Part shown: positions 40,216-49,801 of the stretch, piece after piece
How positions within the stretch are numbered: the first letter of the stretch is position 1
Layout of the letters: every line of letters starts with the position of its first letter
Translations under genes and position numbers: made by a program
Notes under the pieces: model-generated
What the model was told of the DNA's origin: nothing
The model's database searches: none
The model's input: only the letters and a program-made list of their open reading frames with translations
Assembly: GCA_012295225.1 (NCBI GenBank)
Contig: WMKK01000007.1
Span: 311,231-375,230, forward strand
Length of the DNA: 64,000 bases
Source of the DNA: Ostreococcus mediterraneus
Taxonomy: Eukaryota > Chlorophyta > Mamiellophyceae > Mamiellales > Bathycoccaceae
Reading direction: 5' to 3'

Positions 40216-40623
40216 TTACATCGTTTGCGGCGCCGGCGCGTGCACCACAACCACTTGCGGCGCAGCCATACCACCACCAACCGCCATTTGCGATTGTCGG
40301 TTCGTAATCTCGCGCGACACTTGGCATTGCACGCACCCGATGCAGCACAAGCATTCAAACAATCCAATCTCCTGCGTCACCCCGACGCGTTGCAACGCGC
40401 TTTGCAGCACCCCTTTCGCGTACATGTTGTAAATCAACGGAAAACTCAAGCACGTCCCGACGAGGCACGTCGTGCAGCAATCACCGCTCTGCGACTTTTG
40501 CGCAACCGAGCCCAAATGGCACGCCCCGCAGCACGCGCCGTAGACGCAATCGCCCACGTCTTCAAAGCACCCGAACGTCGTTTGCGTCATCGGCACCGGC
40601 GACGTGTGCACCAAGCCAGCCAT
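40216..40623 (-). CDS. PLAC8-family cysteine-rich protein
   Basis: Small Cys-rich protein of the PLAC8 / cell-number-regulator / PCR group, whose plant members affect organ size or transport divalent cations at membranes. At 135 residues it shows the Cys-dense core GDCVYGACCGACHLGS, GDCCTTCLVGTCLSFPLIYN and FECLCCIGCVQCQVSREI, with two moderately hydrophobic stretches, as expected. The C-terminus is a short Ala/Pro/Val tail. The gene is single-exon, and a TG-rich run lies just upstream of its ATG. Confidence 0.85.
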   Translation of the reverse strand: MAGLVHTSPVPMTQTTFGCFEDVGDCVYGACCGACHLGSVAQKSQSGDCCTTCLVGTCLSFPLIYNMYAKGVLQSALQRVGVTQEIGLFECLCCIGCVQCQVSREITNRQSQMAVGGGMAAPQVVVVHAPAPQTM

Positions 40624-40764
40624 GATGCGTGGTGGTTAACAGTAGACGTGTGTGTGTGTGTAGATGTGTGCGTGCGTGTGCGCGCGCGCGGGAATGGCGA
40701 TGCGATCGCCAACACCATTCGACATCCGTTCCGAGGTTCCGGAGAGTAAGGTCCAATCTTTTGG

Positions 40765-40798
40765 ATTCTGAAATTTCGCGTTAGCGAAATTTCAGAAT
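40765..40798. repeat. 15-bp perfect inverted repeat with 4-nt loop
   Basis: Arms 40765-40779 and 40784-40798 (left arm begins ATTCTGAAATTTCGC) pair perfectly around GTTA. It stands in an AT-richer patch within GC-rich sequence. Confidence 0.85.
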
Positions 40799-41158
40799 AA
40801 ATATCACGATATTTTGCAAAATTCACTCAAATTTTGGATAAACATCGCCAGAATACTGGGGTAAAAAGTATTACCCTTACCGCGTGACTGACAGAGGTCA
40901 CATCTACCGGTATATACGTTGAGCGCGCGCGCGATCGTCAAGCCTTCGCATCGATGCGATGCGCGCGACGAATACGAATGATCCGTCGATCGTCGTCGTC
41001 GGCGGCGGCGGCGATCGTCGTCGTCGCGGTGGATTTTTTGATGACGCGTGCGTGTATTCCCTTTTGGTTTGGACCGCGCCGATTTCAAAATCAAAGTCAC
41101 CGCGACTGGGCGCGCGCGCGTCGTCGATTTGGCAAAGGGGGGCCTTTGCCTGGTCGCG

Positions 41159-41199
41159 ATCGATCGGTCGATCGGTCGATCGGTCGATCGATCGATCGG
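41159..41199. repeat. GATCGGTC tandem repeat
   Basis: About five copies of an 8-nt GATCGGTC/GATCGATC unit in tandem inside the large spacer. Confidence 0.85.
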
Positions 41200-42075
41200 C
41201 GAACCCGATCGAGGACGGGGTCCGCGTCGACAGTCGACTGTTCGACGTCGCGCGCGCGACGCTCGGGCGCCGTCGCGACCGCAGAGGGCGCCGCGCGCGG
41301 GGTGGAGATCGAACGCGTCGTGACGACATACATACGCGCGCATATACCTTGACGTGTGCGCGCGCGTGTTCGTGGAGCGCGAGGACGAGGACGACGAGCG
41401 CGCGCGCGCGTGGATCGCGACACGTCGTCTCGAATCGATCGATCGCGGCTCGTTCGAGGTGGATTTGATTTCGCGTGGGTGATTCGCGCGTGCGCGGGTG
41501 TTTGACGGTGTGTTTGACGCGCGTGACGTGTGGTGAGGAACACGTGTGTGCGTTGCGTGCGGTGCGGGTGTGGGCGTACGCGTCGCGTGGCGTTCGAGGT
41601 GGAGAATTCTCTCGCGCGTGACAACCAACCCTAAACGCATTTGAGGGAGATTTGATTTGGATTGTCTGATCGTCCCACCCCCCTTTTCTACCCCTATACA
41701 AACCAACTGCCTCGGGTTTTTAGCTTTTGAGGAGTAGATCTCTGTACCTGGCGTGCGAGCTGTGCACGATCAAGCGTAGCCGTCTGATTTAGTTTGCCGA
41801 TCAACCGCCGTAGAGGAGACTTTCACGGCGCGTCTCGTAAAAATTTTCGTCGCTTTGAAGCTCGAAAGATTTTGTTTGATTTGTTTGTTTACTAAACATC
41901 GACACTTTGCTGTTCGTCTGGTTGGAGTGGTATTTTTCATCCAATCGGCGACACTAACACGTCCTGCTAAGTAAGTAATACGTGGAGTTTGGAATCGCCG
42001 TGCTAATTGTTGACAAGGAGGATTGATTCTTCGCGACGTCATTCTACGCTTTTGAAGATTATAATTTGAGCACGA

Positions 42076-44559
42076 ATGACGTCGTCGAGTTCGTCCTCCG
42101 AAGGCATCGTGGCGGTGAGCTCGAGCGATGATGACGTTGTGCGTTCTAACGACGCGTCGTCTGACGCTGGAACGGGGAATACCGATACGGCGGCTATATT
42201 GGCGCAAATGCCGCTCGCGCTTCGCGCGCAGCTCGTCGCCGTTGCAAAGGCTTCGTCGAATCCAGCGCCAGCCGCCGTCGTTGACGAGTGGTCAAAAAAG
42301 ACTCAACTCGGCGTCGACGTCCTCAATGCCGTGTTCGCCGCCATTCCGCGCGTACCGTCGTCTTCGGAAATCCAAAGCTTAAACGATGGAGCGCGCGAAG
42401 CGGAGGCGCGAGTCATCGCGAGTCACAATTTCGAGCATGTGTCGCGAGACGTTGGCTTGCCGTCAACGTCTGGTGACGACGACGGCGATGAAACGGTATT
42501 TCCTGGAATCCCCGAAGATGTGCGCGTGGAGATTGTGTGCGGAGACATCCGAGGGACTTTGGTGTTAAAGGCTGGATTCAAGCGTCAACAAGAACGCGTG
42601 TTATACAAGGGATCTTTGATTACGCCGAGCAAATTCGAGGCTGACGCCGGAAAAGGGGCATCAAAGAGATGGAAGTCTACGTGCTACGTCGTCAGAGAAA
42701 ACGGTTCGAAGGGATCGAATGTTGGGGATTGGATGTTGAAAAAGAATTACCACGCGGCGGGCACCGTCATCGGCGGAGGCAAGGCTGACGTCAAGAAGAC
42801 TGCATCGTCGGCATTACCGGCGACGAAGAAACCAGAGGCAAAGAAGAAGTCTGCGTTTGAGATAGAATTAGAATACGTTCTAGACGATGAGGGAGGGATA
42901 GGTGAAAGCGTGACAGATTTTGTGCACTTAATGCGGAAATGTTCACGCTCTGCAGAGCGAAGCTTATTGTTACAAGTCATTCGCGGCACCATGCAGAAGC
43001 GACGCTTGCGCGAGTTAGCCGCGGGGAAAGGTTTGGATACTTTGCAAACATGGTTGGGAGACGCTAGAGAGAAATTTGAGTCCACACTCTTAGTTTCTAT
43101 ACTTCGAACACTAAAGATGATTCCTGTAAACTTCGACGCGCTTTCGCGAACTTCGATTGGCACGGCTATCAGCAAGCTGAAGACGTACCAGGTTCCTGCC
43201 GGTCAACCTGAGTTTGACAACAAGGAGATGAACGATAAAGTACTGAGATTATCCAAGTCTGTAAAGGCTCAGTGGAAGGCGCAGATTACTGAAGCGCACG
43301 TTACTGAGTCCGAGCCGGTGGAGGCAAAAGTTGCGCCAAAGAAGATTGAGAAACCCGCGCCGGTGGCGGCGCCCGTCGTCGCGGTGAAGGAATTAGGGGA
43401 CGATGATTTGTTTGGCAATGCATCGAAAAGTGCAAAAGTAGTCGCAAAGGTGCCGATCAAGGTGACAACCAAGGTGATTGAGCGAAAGTCTGACGCCAAG
43501 CTTGCGGCGTCGACGAGCAAGCCGAGTCAAAGCGTGACTGACTTGTTGACCAATGCAAAACCTGTACCAAAGGTGCATCTCCCACCGCCACCAGCTAAAC
43601 CAACAACGGCCGATGCGGCTGAGGATGGCGATTCGGGCGGATCGAAGAAGCGCAAGCGCAAGAGTGTCACTTGGGCGGCGGATGACGTACTCGAGCAAGT
43701 CAGAGTGTTTGAAAAGGATATCAAGCAAAAAGATGTATTTCCGGATCCCTCCAGCGAAGCGACTGACGCTAGTGGGCGCAAGGCACTTGCGAGTCGCGAT
43801 CGTGAGGTTGCCGCCGAACGGCGTGCGGCAGAGAAAGCGCATCGAAGACGACTTGATGAAATGCGAGCTACGACGAGTTGGCGCGCGCCGGCGTACGTAT
43901 CCATTCCAAAGCCGCCTCCAGAAGGTAGGCCTGGCGAGGTGCTCGAGCTTTCCTACGGTATTGATTCTGAAGAACGCGACAGAATGCTTCGCCGCGAAGC
44001 AGAACAGCCAAGTGTCAAGTACAAGCGTCCCGAAGACATTCCAGACACTCCAGGCGAAGCGCCAAACGAGGATGACAAACTCGATTTACAGAATACGCCG
44101 ACGTTTACGATGGAGTTCCAAGAAGAAGAAATGTCGCCTCCAATTCAGGATAATATGTACGATATCACGCAACAATACGCGCAACCTATGCACGATCAAG
44201 CAGCGGTACCAGCCATCGATTTCAACGCGCTGGGGCAGTTGCTCGCTCAAGTGCAAAGTAGCGCCGCAGGTTTCCAGCAGCAGCAGCAGCAACAACAACC
44301 GTACGCACAGCAGTATGCCAGTCAACCTGTACAGTATCCAGGTCCGCCCATGCATCTACAAAGCGCGTATCAACCGCAAGCACCGCCGAGAGCGACAACC
44401 ACCGCGCTCTCTGGAGGCGCTCCGGTGCCCGTCCAAGCGCCCATCGTCGCCAATGGCAAGCAGTTCCGCGGCGTCTGTGCGTACTTCAATACACCAAGAG
44501 GATGTAATTGGGGCGACAAATGTGGCTACCTACATGAAAAAGGCGTCACGCCTCAATGA
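42076..44559 (+). CDS. PNUTS-like PP1-regulatory protein with added SAND domain
   Basis: 827 residues with four parts. (1) SAND-like domain at about 146-225: RGTLVLKAGFKRQQERVLYK, then LITPSKFEADAGKGASKRWK. (2) TFIIS N-terminal-like helical bundle at about 265-370, including LDTLQTWLGDAREKFESTLL. (3) PP1-docking motif KRKSVTWAADD at about 530, an RVxF-type KSVTW as in PNUTS (KTVTW). (4) C-terminal CCCH finger CAYFNTPRGCNWGDKCGYLH (C-x8-C-x5-C-x3-H). Parts 2 to 4 in this order are the PNUTS/PPP1R10 layout, so a nuclear PP1-targeting role in transcription termination is likely. A Gln run precedes the finger. The SAND domain is an addition I do not know from animal PNUTS. Confidence 0.82.
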   Translation: MTSSSSSSEGIVAVSSSDDDVVRSNDASSDAGTGNTDTAAILAQMPLALRAQLVAVAKASSNPAPAAVVDEWSKKTQLGVDVLNAVFAAIPRVPSSSEIQSLNDGAREAEARVIASHNFEHVSRDVGLPSTSGDDDGDETVFPGIPEDVRVEIVCGDIRGTLVLKAGFKRQQERVLYKGSLITPSKFEADAGKGASKRWKSTCYVVRENGSKGSNVGDWMLKKNYHAAGTVIGGGKADVKKTASSALPATKKPEAKKKSAFEIELEYVLDDEGGIGESVTDFVHLMRKCSRSAERSLLLQVIRGTMQKRRLRELAAGKGLDTLQTWLGDAREKFESTLLVSILRTLKMIPVNFDALSRTSIGTAISKLKTYQVPAGQPEFDNKEMNDKVLRLSKSVKAQWKAQITEAHVTESEPVEAKVAPKKIEKPAPVAAPVVAVKELGDDDLFGNASKSAKVVAKVPIKVTTKVIERKSDAKLAASTSKPSQSVTDLLTNAKPVPKVHLPPPPAKPTTADAAEDGDSGGSKKRKRKSVTWAADDVLEQVRVFEKDIKQKDVFPDPSSEATDASGRKALASRDREVAAERRAAEKAHRRRLDEMRATTSWRAPAYVSIPKPPPEGRPGEVLELSYGIDSEERDRMLRREAEQPSVKYKRPEDIPDTPGEAPNEDDKLDLQNTPTFTMEFQEEEMSPPIQDNMYDITQQYAQPMHDQAAVPAIDFNALGQLLAQVQSSAAGFQQQQQQQQPYAQQYASQPVQYPGPPMHLQSAYQPQAPPRATTTALSGGAPVPVQAPIVANGKQFRGVCAYFNTPRGCNWGDKCGYLHEKGVTPQ

Positions 44560-45056
44560 TTAGCCAAAAAACCTAAGAGAAATGCAACATACTAGTTTTA
44601 GCGAAAACTTCGCTCCAGACGACATCGCTCGTGTTCGAAACGCGCGCGCGTCATCGCCCTTTCACAACGCGTGTCTCATCCCGCATTCTCGCGTACATAC
44701 ACCATGAAACACAAAAATATAATAACACACACACATTCACAATCCGTCATCGTTCTCACGCGCGGCGCTCCCGCGCGAACGCGTTCGCCCGAGCGTTCCC
44801 GTACATTTCGGACATGTGGAAAAATTCACTTCCAATTTCAAACGCCCACGTCCAATCTTTGCGCGCGTCTCCCGTCACTCGCCGCCGCCGCCGCCGCCCA
44901 CACCACGGCACGACCGCACGCGCGTCGCATCCACCGACGCATTCACGTCAACGCACACGCGTGTCGCTGCGCGCGCACGTCCACCGCATCGTCAGCCTCG
45001 GGTGGTTGTTTTGAAATTTTTCAAAATTAGCACGCGCACTCGACGTTCGCGACACG
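44560..45056. other. spacer between PNUTS-like and coiled-coil genes
   Basis: 497 bp with an (AC) run near 44727. Only low-complexity open frames; nothing recognised. Confidence 0.4.
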
Positions 45057-46844
45057 ATGACGCCGTGGTGCTTTGACGTGGACGCCAAGATCGAACGCGC
45101 ATCGATCGTGAGTTCGTTTACGCTGAAACACGCGGCGCTGTGCGGCGATGCGTCGTCGCAAGGTGGTGGATTTGGGAATCATAAGATGTCCCCGGGCGCG
45201 ACGTCGGGGGAGTTCAAGTTTAAATTCGGCGACGGAGGGAAGACGTCGCATGAAGTGACGGTGCGAGAGGTTAAGGCGATATTTGGGAAGTTTGTCAAGG
45301 AGGGGAAATTGACGATTGAGAGTAGAGATGGGGTGAAGATGTTGATTAAAGGACCACCGACGGAGTGCGCTCGGTTGATGAAGACGTTGACAACGTTGAA
45401 GTCGCAACCGGCGAACGCGAGGGACGCGTATTTGAAAGGATTAGAACCTTGTACGCGGTGTAAGGAAAAATGCCAGGTGAATATGCAAAAGGCGGAAGAG
45501 AAGCAGCGTAAGATTGTTGAGGCACAAATCGCTGCGCATGAGATGAGCGCTGAGAAGAAGAGGAAGCGCGAGGCGGAGGAGGTTGAGAAGCGCGCCAGCA
45601 AGGATGCCGCCAAGGTGTCTGAGGAGCTTCGTTCGCTTGAAGCGAAGAAAGATCAAGTCGAGCGAATGAAGGCAGAAATTGCGAAATTGAAGATTGATAT
45701 CGTAGGCGAACGCGCATCTTTGCTGCAAGAGAAGGAGAGCTTGACGCAATCTAGACGCGAGCTCGAGGATGAGAAGCGGTTGTTAGAGCGCGAGAAGGGA
45801 CTCGTGCAAGAAGAGCGCGATAGTATGGAACAGCAACTTCAAACGTTGAAAACTGCAAAGCTCAAGAATGAAGAAGAACAAGCGCGGCTTGCTAGTCAAA
45901 AGTCAGAGCTCGAGTCCAAGCGAGCGAATCTCGAAGAAGAGGCTAAGAAGTTTGCCGATGAAAAGACTGAATTTGAATCCAAGCGCGAAGAGTTTGCCCA
46001 ATCCAAGGCGCAGTTTGAAAGAGAAAGAACACGAGAAGGAGCAAGTGAAGATGCGATGGCGCGCAGTGTTCGCGAAGAGGCAGCACGCCGTGCCAGAATG
46101 CGCGAGGAGGCCCGGGCAGATGCCGCTAAGAATGGTTTTAAAGAAGCCTCGCCAAGTTCGTTTTACGGCAAGAAAAAGGCGAAAATTGTCTTGGATGACG
46201 ATGAGTCTGACGACGACAATGCGAACACCGATGACAAGGAGAACGCAAACCCATCCGTAGAAGATTTGAAGCGCCAAACGTTGAATAGAGTCGAAATGCT
46301 TAGGAAGGCTGAGATGGAGCGACAGTTGCGGGAGAAACTTGCACGAGACGAGCTCGCCCGAAAGCAACACGCAGCTGAACAGCAGAAAAATCAAACCAAG
46401 AAAGCGGCGATGGAAGCGAAAGCAGCTCGGGAACGTAGAGCTCAGCAAGAGGCGGAGTTCCGCGATCACGCTAGAAGACAATCGGAGCAAGCGGCGCGGA
46501 TGCAGAAGAAGACTCGAGCGACGACGGTGCCAACGGCAACCAAAGCGATGTGGGACTCACACCTCTCGGCACTCGAGAGAATGAAAACAAGTCCTGAGGG
46601 GTCTTTGGGTGAGGCGGACATCCCGTGGCCTCCAGAGCACAACATTGCATTCTTCTCTCAGGCTGATGGGCCAAATGACAGGAAGAAAAAAGTCACAAAG
46701 GCCACACTCAGTTGGCATCCCGACAAGTTTGAGGCAAAGTACGGCAAATTGCTCAAACCTTCGGCCGCGGCAAAGATCAAAGAACGCGTGCGCGAGCTTT
46801 CTTCACAGTACATTGAACTCCGCCAGGTCCTTGCCTCCACTTAG
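45057..46844 (+). CDS. coiled-coil protein with NFKBIL1-like J-type C-terminal domain
   Basis: 595 residues. After a short globular N-terminal part (about 40-130) with a Cys pair CTRCKEKC, residues 140-340 form a long charged coiled coil (Glu/Lys/Arg heptads). An acidic, basic-flanked linker follows, then a second helical stretch. The C-terminal 75 residues, from ADIPWPPEHN through LSWHPDKFEAKYG to RVRELSSQYIELRQVL, match the C-terminal domain of NF-kappa-B-inhibitor-like 1 and related algal and fungal proteins (IPWP...WHPD.F). The HPD inside that helix-turn-helix is J-domain-like, but the usual helix I/II spacing is not evident. Function unknown; a role in RNA or chaperone complexes is inference. 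Confidence 0.75.
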   Translation: MTPWCFDVDAKIERASIVSSFTLKHAALCGDASSQGGGFGNHKMSPGATSGEFKFKFGDGGKTSHEVTVREVKAIFGKFVKEGKLTIESRDGVKMLIKGPPTECARLMKTLTTLKSQPANARDAYLKGLEPCTRCKEKCQVNMQKAEEKQRKIVEAQIAAHEMSAEKKRKREAEEVEKRASKDAAKVSEELRSLEAKKDQVERMKAEIAKLKIDIVGERASLLQEKESLTQSRRELEDEKRLLEREKGLVQEERDSMEQQLQTLKTAKLKNEEEQARLASQKSELESKRANLEEEAKKFADEKTEFESKREEFAQSKAQFERERTREGASEDAMARSVREEAARRARMREEARADAAKNGFKEASPSSFYGKKKAKIVLDDDESDDDNANTDDKENANPSVEDLKRQTLNRVEMLRKAEMERQLREKLARDELARKQHAAEQQKNQTKKAAMEAKAARERRAQQEAEFRDHARRQSEQAARMQKKTRATTVPTATKAMWDSHLSALERMKTSPEGSLGEADIPWPPEHNIAFFSQADGPNDRKKKVTKATLSWHPDKFEAKYGKLLKPSAAAKIKERVRELSSQYIELRQVLAST

Positions 46845-46938
46845 TGCGCAGATGACGAATGAAATATTTAGCCACCATTTGTTATTAAACGCAGCGACAA
46901 GCAACGCGATATATTTTACACGCCTAATAAATCTACAA

Positions 46939-48642
46939 TTACCAGAGTGTTTGACCCACGAGCGCTCTTTCGCGATCATACTGATCTACATGGTCTGGTA
47001 TATCTAACTTTTCGCCCTTGTTCTCAAGACGAACGTATTCGTGCAAGTCGCACACCGTGTCGACGTAATCGACTTTACTACACAGACGTGATTCCATACG
47101 AAGTAGATCCATCGCCCAAATGGCCGCTTTGAGTACTGCCGTTGGATGCACGACAAAGACCGCTTTCAACGTGTCTTTGTGCTGTGGACCGAGTGCGATG
47201 TGAAGCTGGCGGATAAAATCTAAACTTGGTGGCGCGCCGTACGCGCCGCCGGCATGATGATACACGATGACGTACCCGCGAGGGTTATCTGTGACTCCGC
47301 GGAGTTCTTTTGCAACGTGCGCCAGCAAACGTTGTTCTTCACCAGCTTTTATCATGCGCTCGAGAAACGCGGCAACGACAACGACGATTCGTCGTCCTAT
47401 GTAATCTCTAGACGTTTCGAGATAAATAGCGCGGGCGTCGTTTACGTCGCTCACGTCCATACTCTGTGCACGCTTTAGCAGACTAATACGTTGCGAGTGC
47501 TCGACTTCGACGTTTCTCTTATCGTCCACTGTCAAACCACTGTCGAGATTCGCTCCCGGCACTCCAAGAGTATCTAATGCACCTGGATTCCACCAGTTTT
47601 CACCGTCGTTTTCCGCGTCAAACAATTGCTTGCGCTGCCGTCTAGACTCTGGATCGATATTCATCGACATAAACACGCTAGACACGGCAGGGACGACAGA
47701 GGCATCGCACTCGTCATCCATCTTCACCCCAAGTGTGGTGTTGAAACCTCCACTCGAGATATTCGATGAGGGCGATGTGCGTCCTGGAAAAGCGTCGATG
47801 CGCATGCGGCGTTCGCTCAACACCAGTTCACCATATTCATTGTACTCTTTACCTTGTAGCACCGTTTCTGCGTGCGCCAATTCAGTCGCGTTGCGAGGAA
47901 AAAACACCTTCATCGCCTCTACAAAGTGCGGTTTATCGGCGGCGTTTACGCAAAATACGGCGGCGTCCAACTTGCCGCTCCAGCGTTCTAAAAATCTCCT
48001 CACCGTCCTCGCCGCCACCATCGCCGCCTCATCGCGAGGATACTTTTTCGACTCATCGCACACGGTCGTGAACGCAATCGTGCGATACTTTAATTCATCC
48101 ACCATCTTATTCAGTGCGCTTCGATAGCAATGGCACAGCGCGTTCTCCGCGGCTGTCGCGTACTTATCTGCGTATCGAGGTCCGACGACGTGCGCGATCC
48201 TTCTCGCAGGCAACCTATACGCAGACGTCATCGCACAATCCCCCGTCCGCACACGATCTAGTCCCTTCATTTCTTCCTCCAAATCACCCCCCGCGTGCTC
48301 GTGGAGCGCCCGCGTCATCGCGCTTTCTTTCCCGCGTTGCCTTCGCGTCTGCTCATTCGCCGAGCACGTAATCACATCCACCTCGAGTAACCACGGATCG
48401 ACGCACTCATACACCCGCACGAGTGCATTTAAATCCTTCCTTACGTCAAATTTGACGCTCGATGCGCCCTCGTCCACATCTCCTCGCGCGTTCTCGGTCG
48501 TAACACCATCACCATCGTCAGCATAATCAACAACCTCCTCGAACGCCGTCCACGCCGGACACGCTTTCGCGGTCGCGGTCGCGCGGTGTTTGCCCGTAAA
48601 CAACCCTTGATCGTACGCGGGTGCGTCGTATTTCAGGCTCAT
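46939..48642 (-). CDS. GDAP2: GDAP2-like protein: macro domain plus CRAL-TRIO (Sec14-like) domain
   Basis: 567 residues from the first ATG (48642). The N-terminal macro domain (about 65-260) includes VDVITCSANE, RRIAHVVGPRYADKYATAAE and TIAFTTVCDESKKYPRDEAA, the ADP-ribose-binding fold; the usual loop residues are altered, so binding is not certain. A divergent linker leads to the C-terminal CRAL-TRIO domain (about 430-560), with GYVIVYHHAGGAYGAPPSLD and LKAVFVVHPTAVLKAAIW. This exact pairing is the ganglioside-induced differentiation associated protein 2 layout (497 in human). The promoter to the divergent BMT5-like gene is about 120 bp. Confidence 0.9.
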   Translation of the reverse strand: MSLKYDAPAYDQGLFTGKHRATATAKACPAWTAFEEVVDYADDGDGVTTENARGDVDEGASSVKFDVRKDLNALVRVYECVDPWLLEVDVITCSANEQTRRQRGKESAMTRALHEHAGGDLEEEMKGLDRVRTGDCAMTSAYRLPARRIAHVVGPRYADKYATAAENALCHCYRSALNKMVDELKYRTIAFTTVCDESKKYPRDEAAMVAARTVRRFLERWSGKLDAAVFCVNAADKPHFVEAMKVFFPRNATELAHAETVLQGKEYNEYGELVLSERRMRIDAFPGRTSPSSNISSGGFNTTLGVKMDDECDASVVPAVSSVFMSMNIDPESRRQRKQLFDAENDGENWWNPGALDTLGVPGANLDSGLTVDDKRNVEVEHSQRISLLKRAQSMDVSDVNDARAIYLETSRDYIGRRIVVVVAAFLERMIKAGEEQRLLAHVAKELRGVTDNPRGYVIVYHHAGGAYGAPPSLDFIRQLHIALGPQHKDTLKAVFVVHPTAVLKAAIWAMDLLRMESRLCSKVDYVDTVCDLHEYVRLENKGEKLDIPDHVDQYDRERALVGQTLW

Positions 48643-48761
48643 CGCGCGCGACGAAATCCGTTGCGGCGCGGTATGCGGCGTGTCTCGCGGCTGCGCGTGT
48701 GATGTCGTCGAAGTGTCGACGCCTCCATTCGCCGACGCCACGTCGCGTTCGCGCTCGCGCC

Positions 48762-49649
48762 ATGGCGAAGAAAGGCAGAGAAGCGCGCATCATGCGGACG
48801 ATTACTAAAATCCGCGGCGACACCATGAGCGAAGCGCTGAAGCGCCGCGCGGCGTCGAATAAAAAGAAGAATGGAATCACCGCAGGCGGCGCGAGCTCCA
48901 GCGGCGGCGCTGACGACGGCACGGGCGTCTCGCGCTGGCGCAAGAAGAAAGACAAGGCAAAGATTCGCGTTGAGGCGCGCGGGACGTCGGACGCGCCGCA
49001 CGGCTATCACGGCGGTATGAAGGTGCTGTGCGTCGGGGATGGGAACATGAGTTTCGCGTTGGCGTTGGCGACGGTGTGCGGCAACGAGGGGACGAATCTC
49101 GTCGTCACCACGCGAGAGACGCTGGGTGTGGCGAGGAAAATATATGGTGATGCGTGTGATGCGACGGTAGAGGCATTGGAGGCGTGCGGGGCGACGGTAC
49201 ATTTTGGTGTGGAATGCGAAACGTTGCGAGCGCGCGCGAAGACGCTGCAAGAGGCGGCGAGCGGCTCGGCGGGCGCGTTTGATAGAATTGTGTTTAATTT
49301 CCCCGATGCTGGTGTGGGTAAAGTCGGACCGCTGAGCGTGCAAGCGCAACGCGAGTTGTTGGCGAGTTTTTTTGAGAACGCGCCGGGGTTGTTGAAGGGG
49401 AGCGGGGAAATGCACGTGGCGTTGCAAACCGGGCCGCCGTACGCGGGGTGGAACATCGAAGGCGTCGGCGCAAAGTGCGGGGTGGTGCTGAAGACTGTGG
49501 TGGAGTTCGAATCGAGCGATTTTCCTGGATATGAGTATTGTCATACCGCGACCGAGGATGAAGAAGACGAGATTGAGCCGCGAGCGGATGACATTGAGTG
49601 CGAGTGCGCGACGTACATTTTCGTCAAGGGTGCGGGCGCGAGTTGTTGA
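48762..49649 (+). CDS. BMT5-like rRNA uridine-N3 methyltransferase (DUF2431)
   Basis: Rossmann-type methyltransferase of the family that includes yeast Bmt5 (m3U2634 of 25S rRNA). The SAM-binding signature VLCVGDGNMSFALALA lies at about 87-102, and FDRIVFNFPDAGVGKVG is the family's catalytic-strand motif. The first 75 residues are basic and low in hydrophobicity, suiting a nucleolar RNA-binding tail. 295 residues from ATG 48762, similar to yeast Bmt5 (336). The C-terminus is acidic and ends in Cys. Confidence 0.9.
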   Translation: MAKKGREARIMRTITKIRGDTMSEALKRRAASNKKKNGITAGGASSSGGADDGTGVSRWRKKKDKAKIRVEARGTSDAPHGYHGGMKVLCVGDGNMSFALALATVCGNEGTNLVVTTRETLGVARKIYGDACDATVEALEACGATVHFGVECETLRARAKTLQEAASGSAGAFDRIVFNFPDAGVGKVGPLSVQAQRELLASFFENAPGLLKGSGEMHVALQTGPPYAGWNIEGVGAKCGVVLKTVVEFESSDFPGYEYCHTATEDEEDEIEPRADDIECECATYIFVKGAGASC

Positions 49650-49801
49650 AAAAAGTTCAACGATTGAATTTTTTTATAAAAAACCTCCACGGGTAGCGAT
49701 AGAGAGATAGCATCGTTCTTAATTAGTCTTACCGCCCCAACCATGCTAGGGCGTCGATAGAATGTAAAACGTTTTGTACACAGGTGGCGCGCTCTGAATG
49801 T

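Larger units (their letters stand above)
40624..42075. other. largest intergenic region of the window (1.45 kb)
   Basis: Between divergent PLAC8 and PNUTS-like start codons. It holds a TG/CG dinucleotide run (about 40648-40690), an AT-richer patch with a 15-bp perfect hairpin (40765-40798), a GATC/GGTC tandem repeat (41159-41199) and, from about 41640, a less GC-rich leader-like stretch up to the PNUTS-like ATG. Several overlapping open frames exist on both strands, but all are Arg/Asp/Thr low-complexity readings of GC-rich sequence and I do not call them. Confidence 0.6.

Noticed and set aside
40804-41706. Long open frames of 265 to 300 codons on the minus strand in the large spacer
   Set aside because: They overlap each other in different frames, are dominated by Arg/Thr/Asp/Ser from repeats and match nothing.
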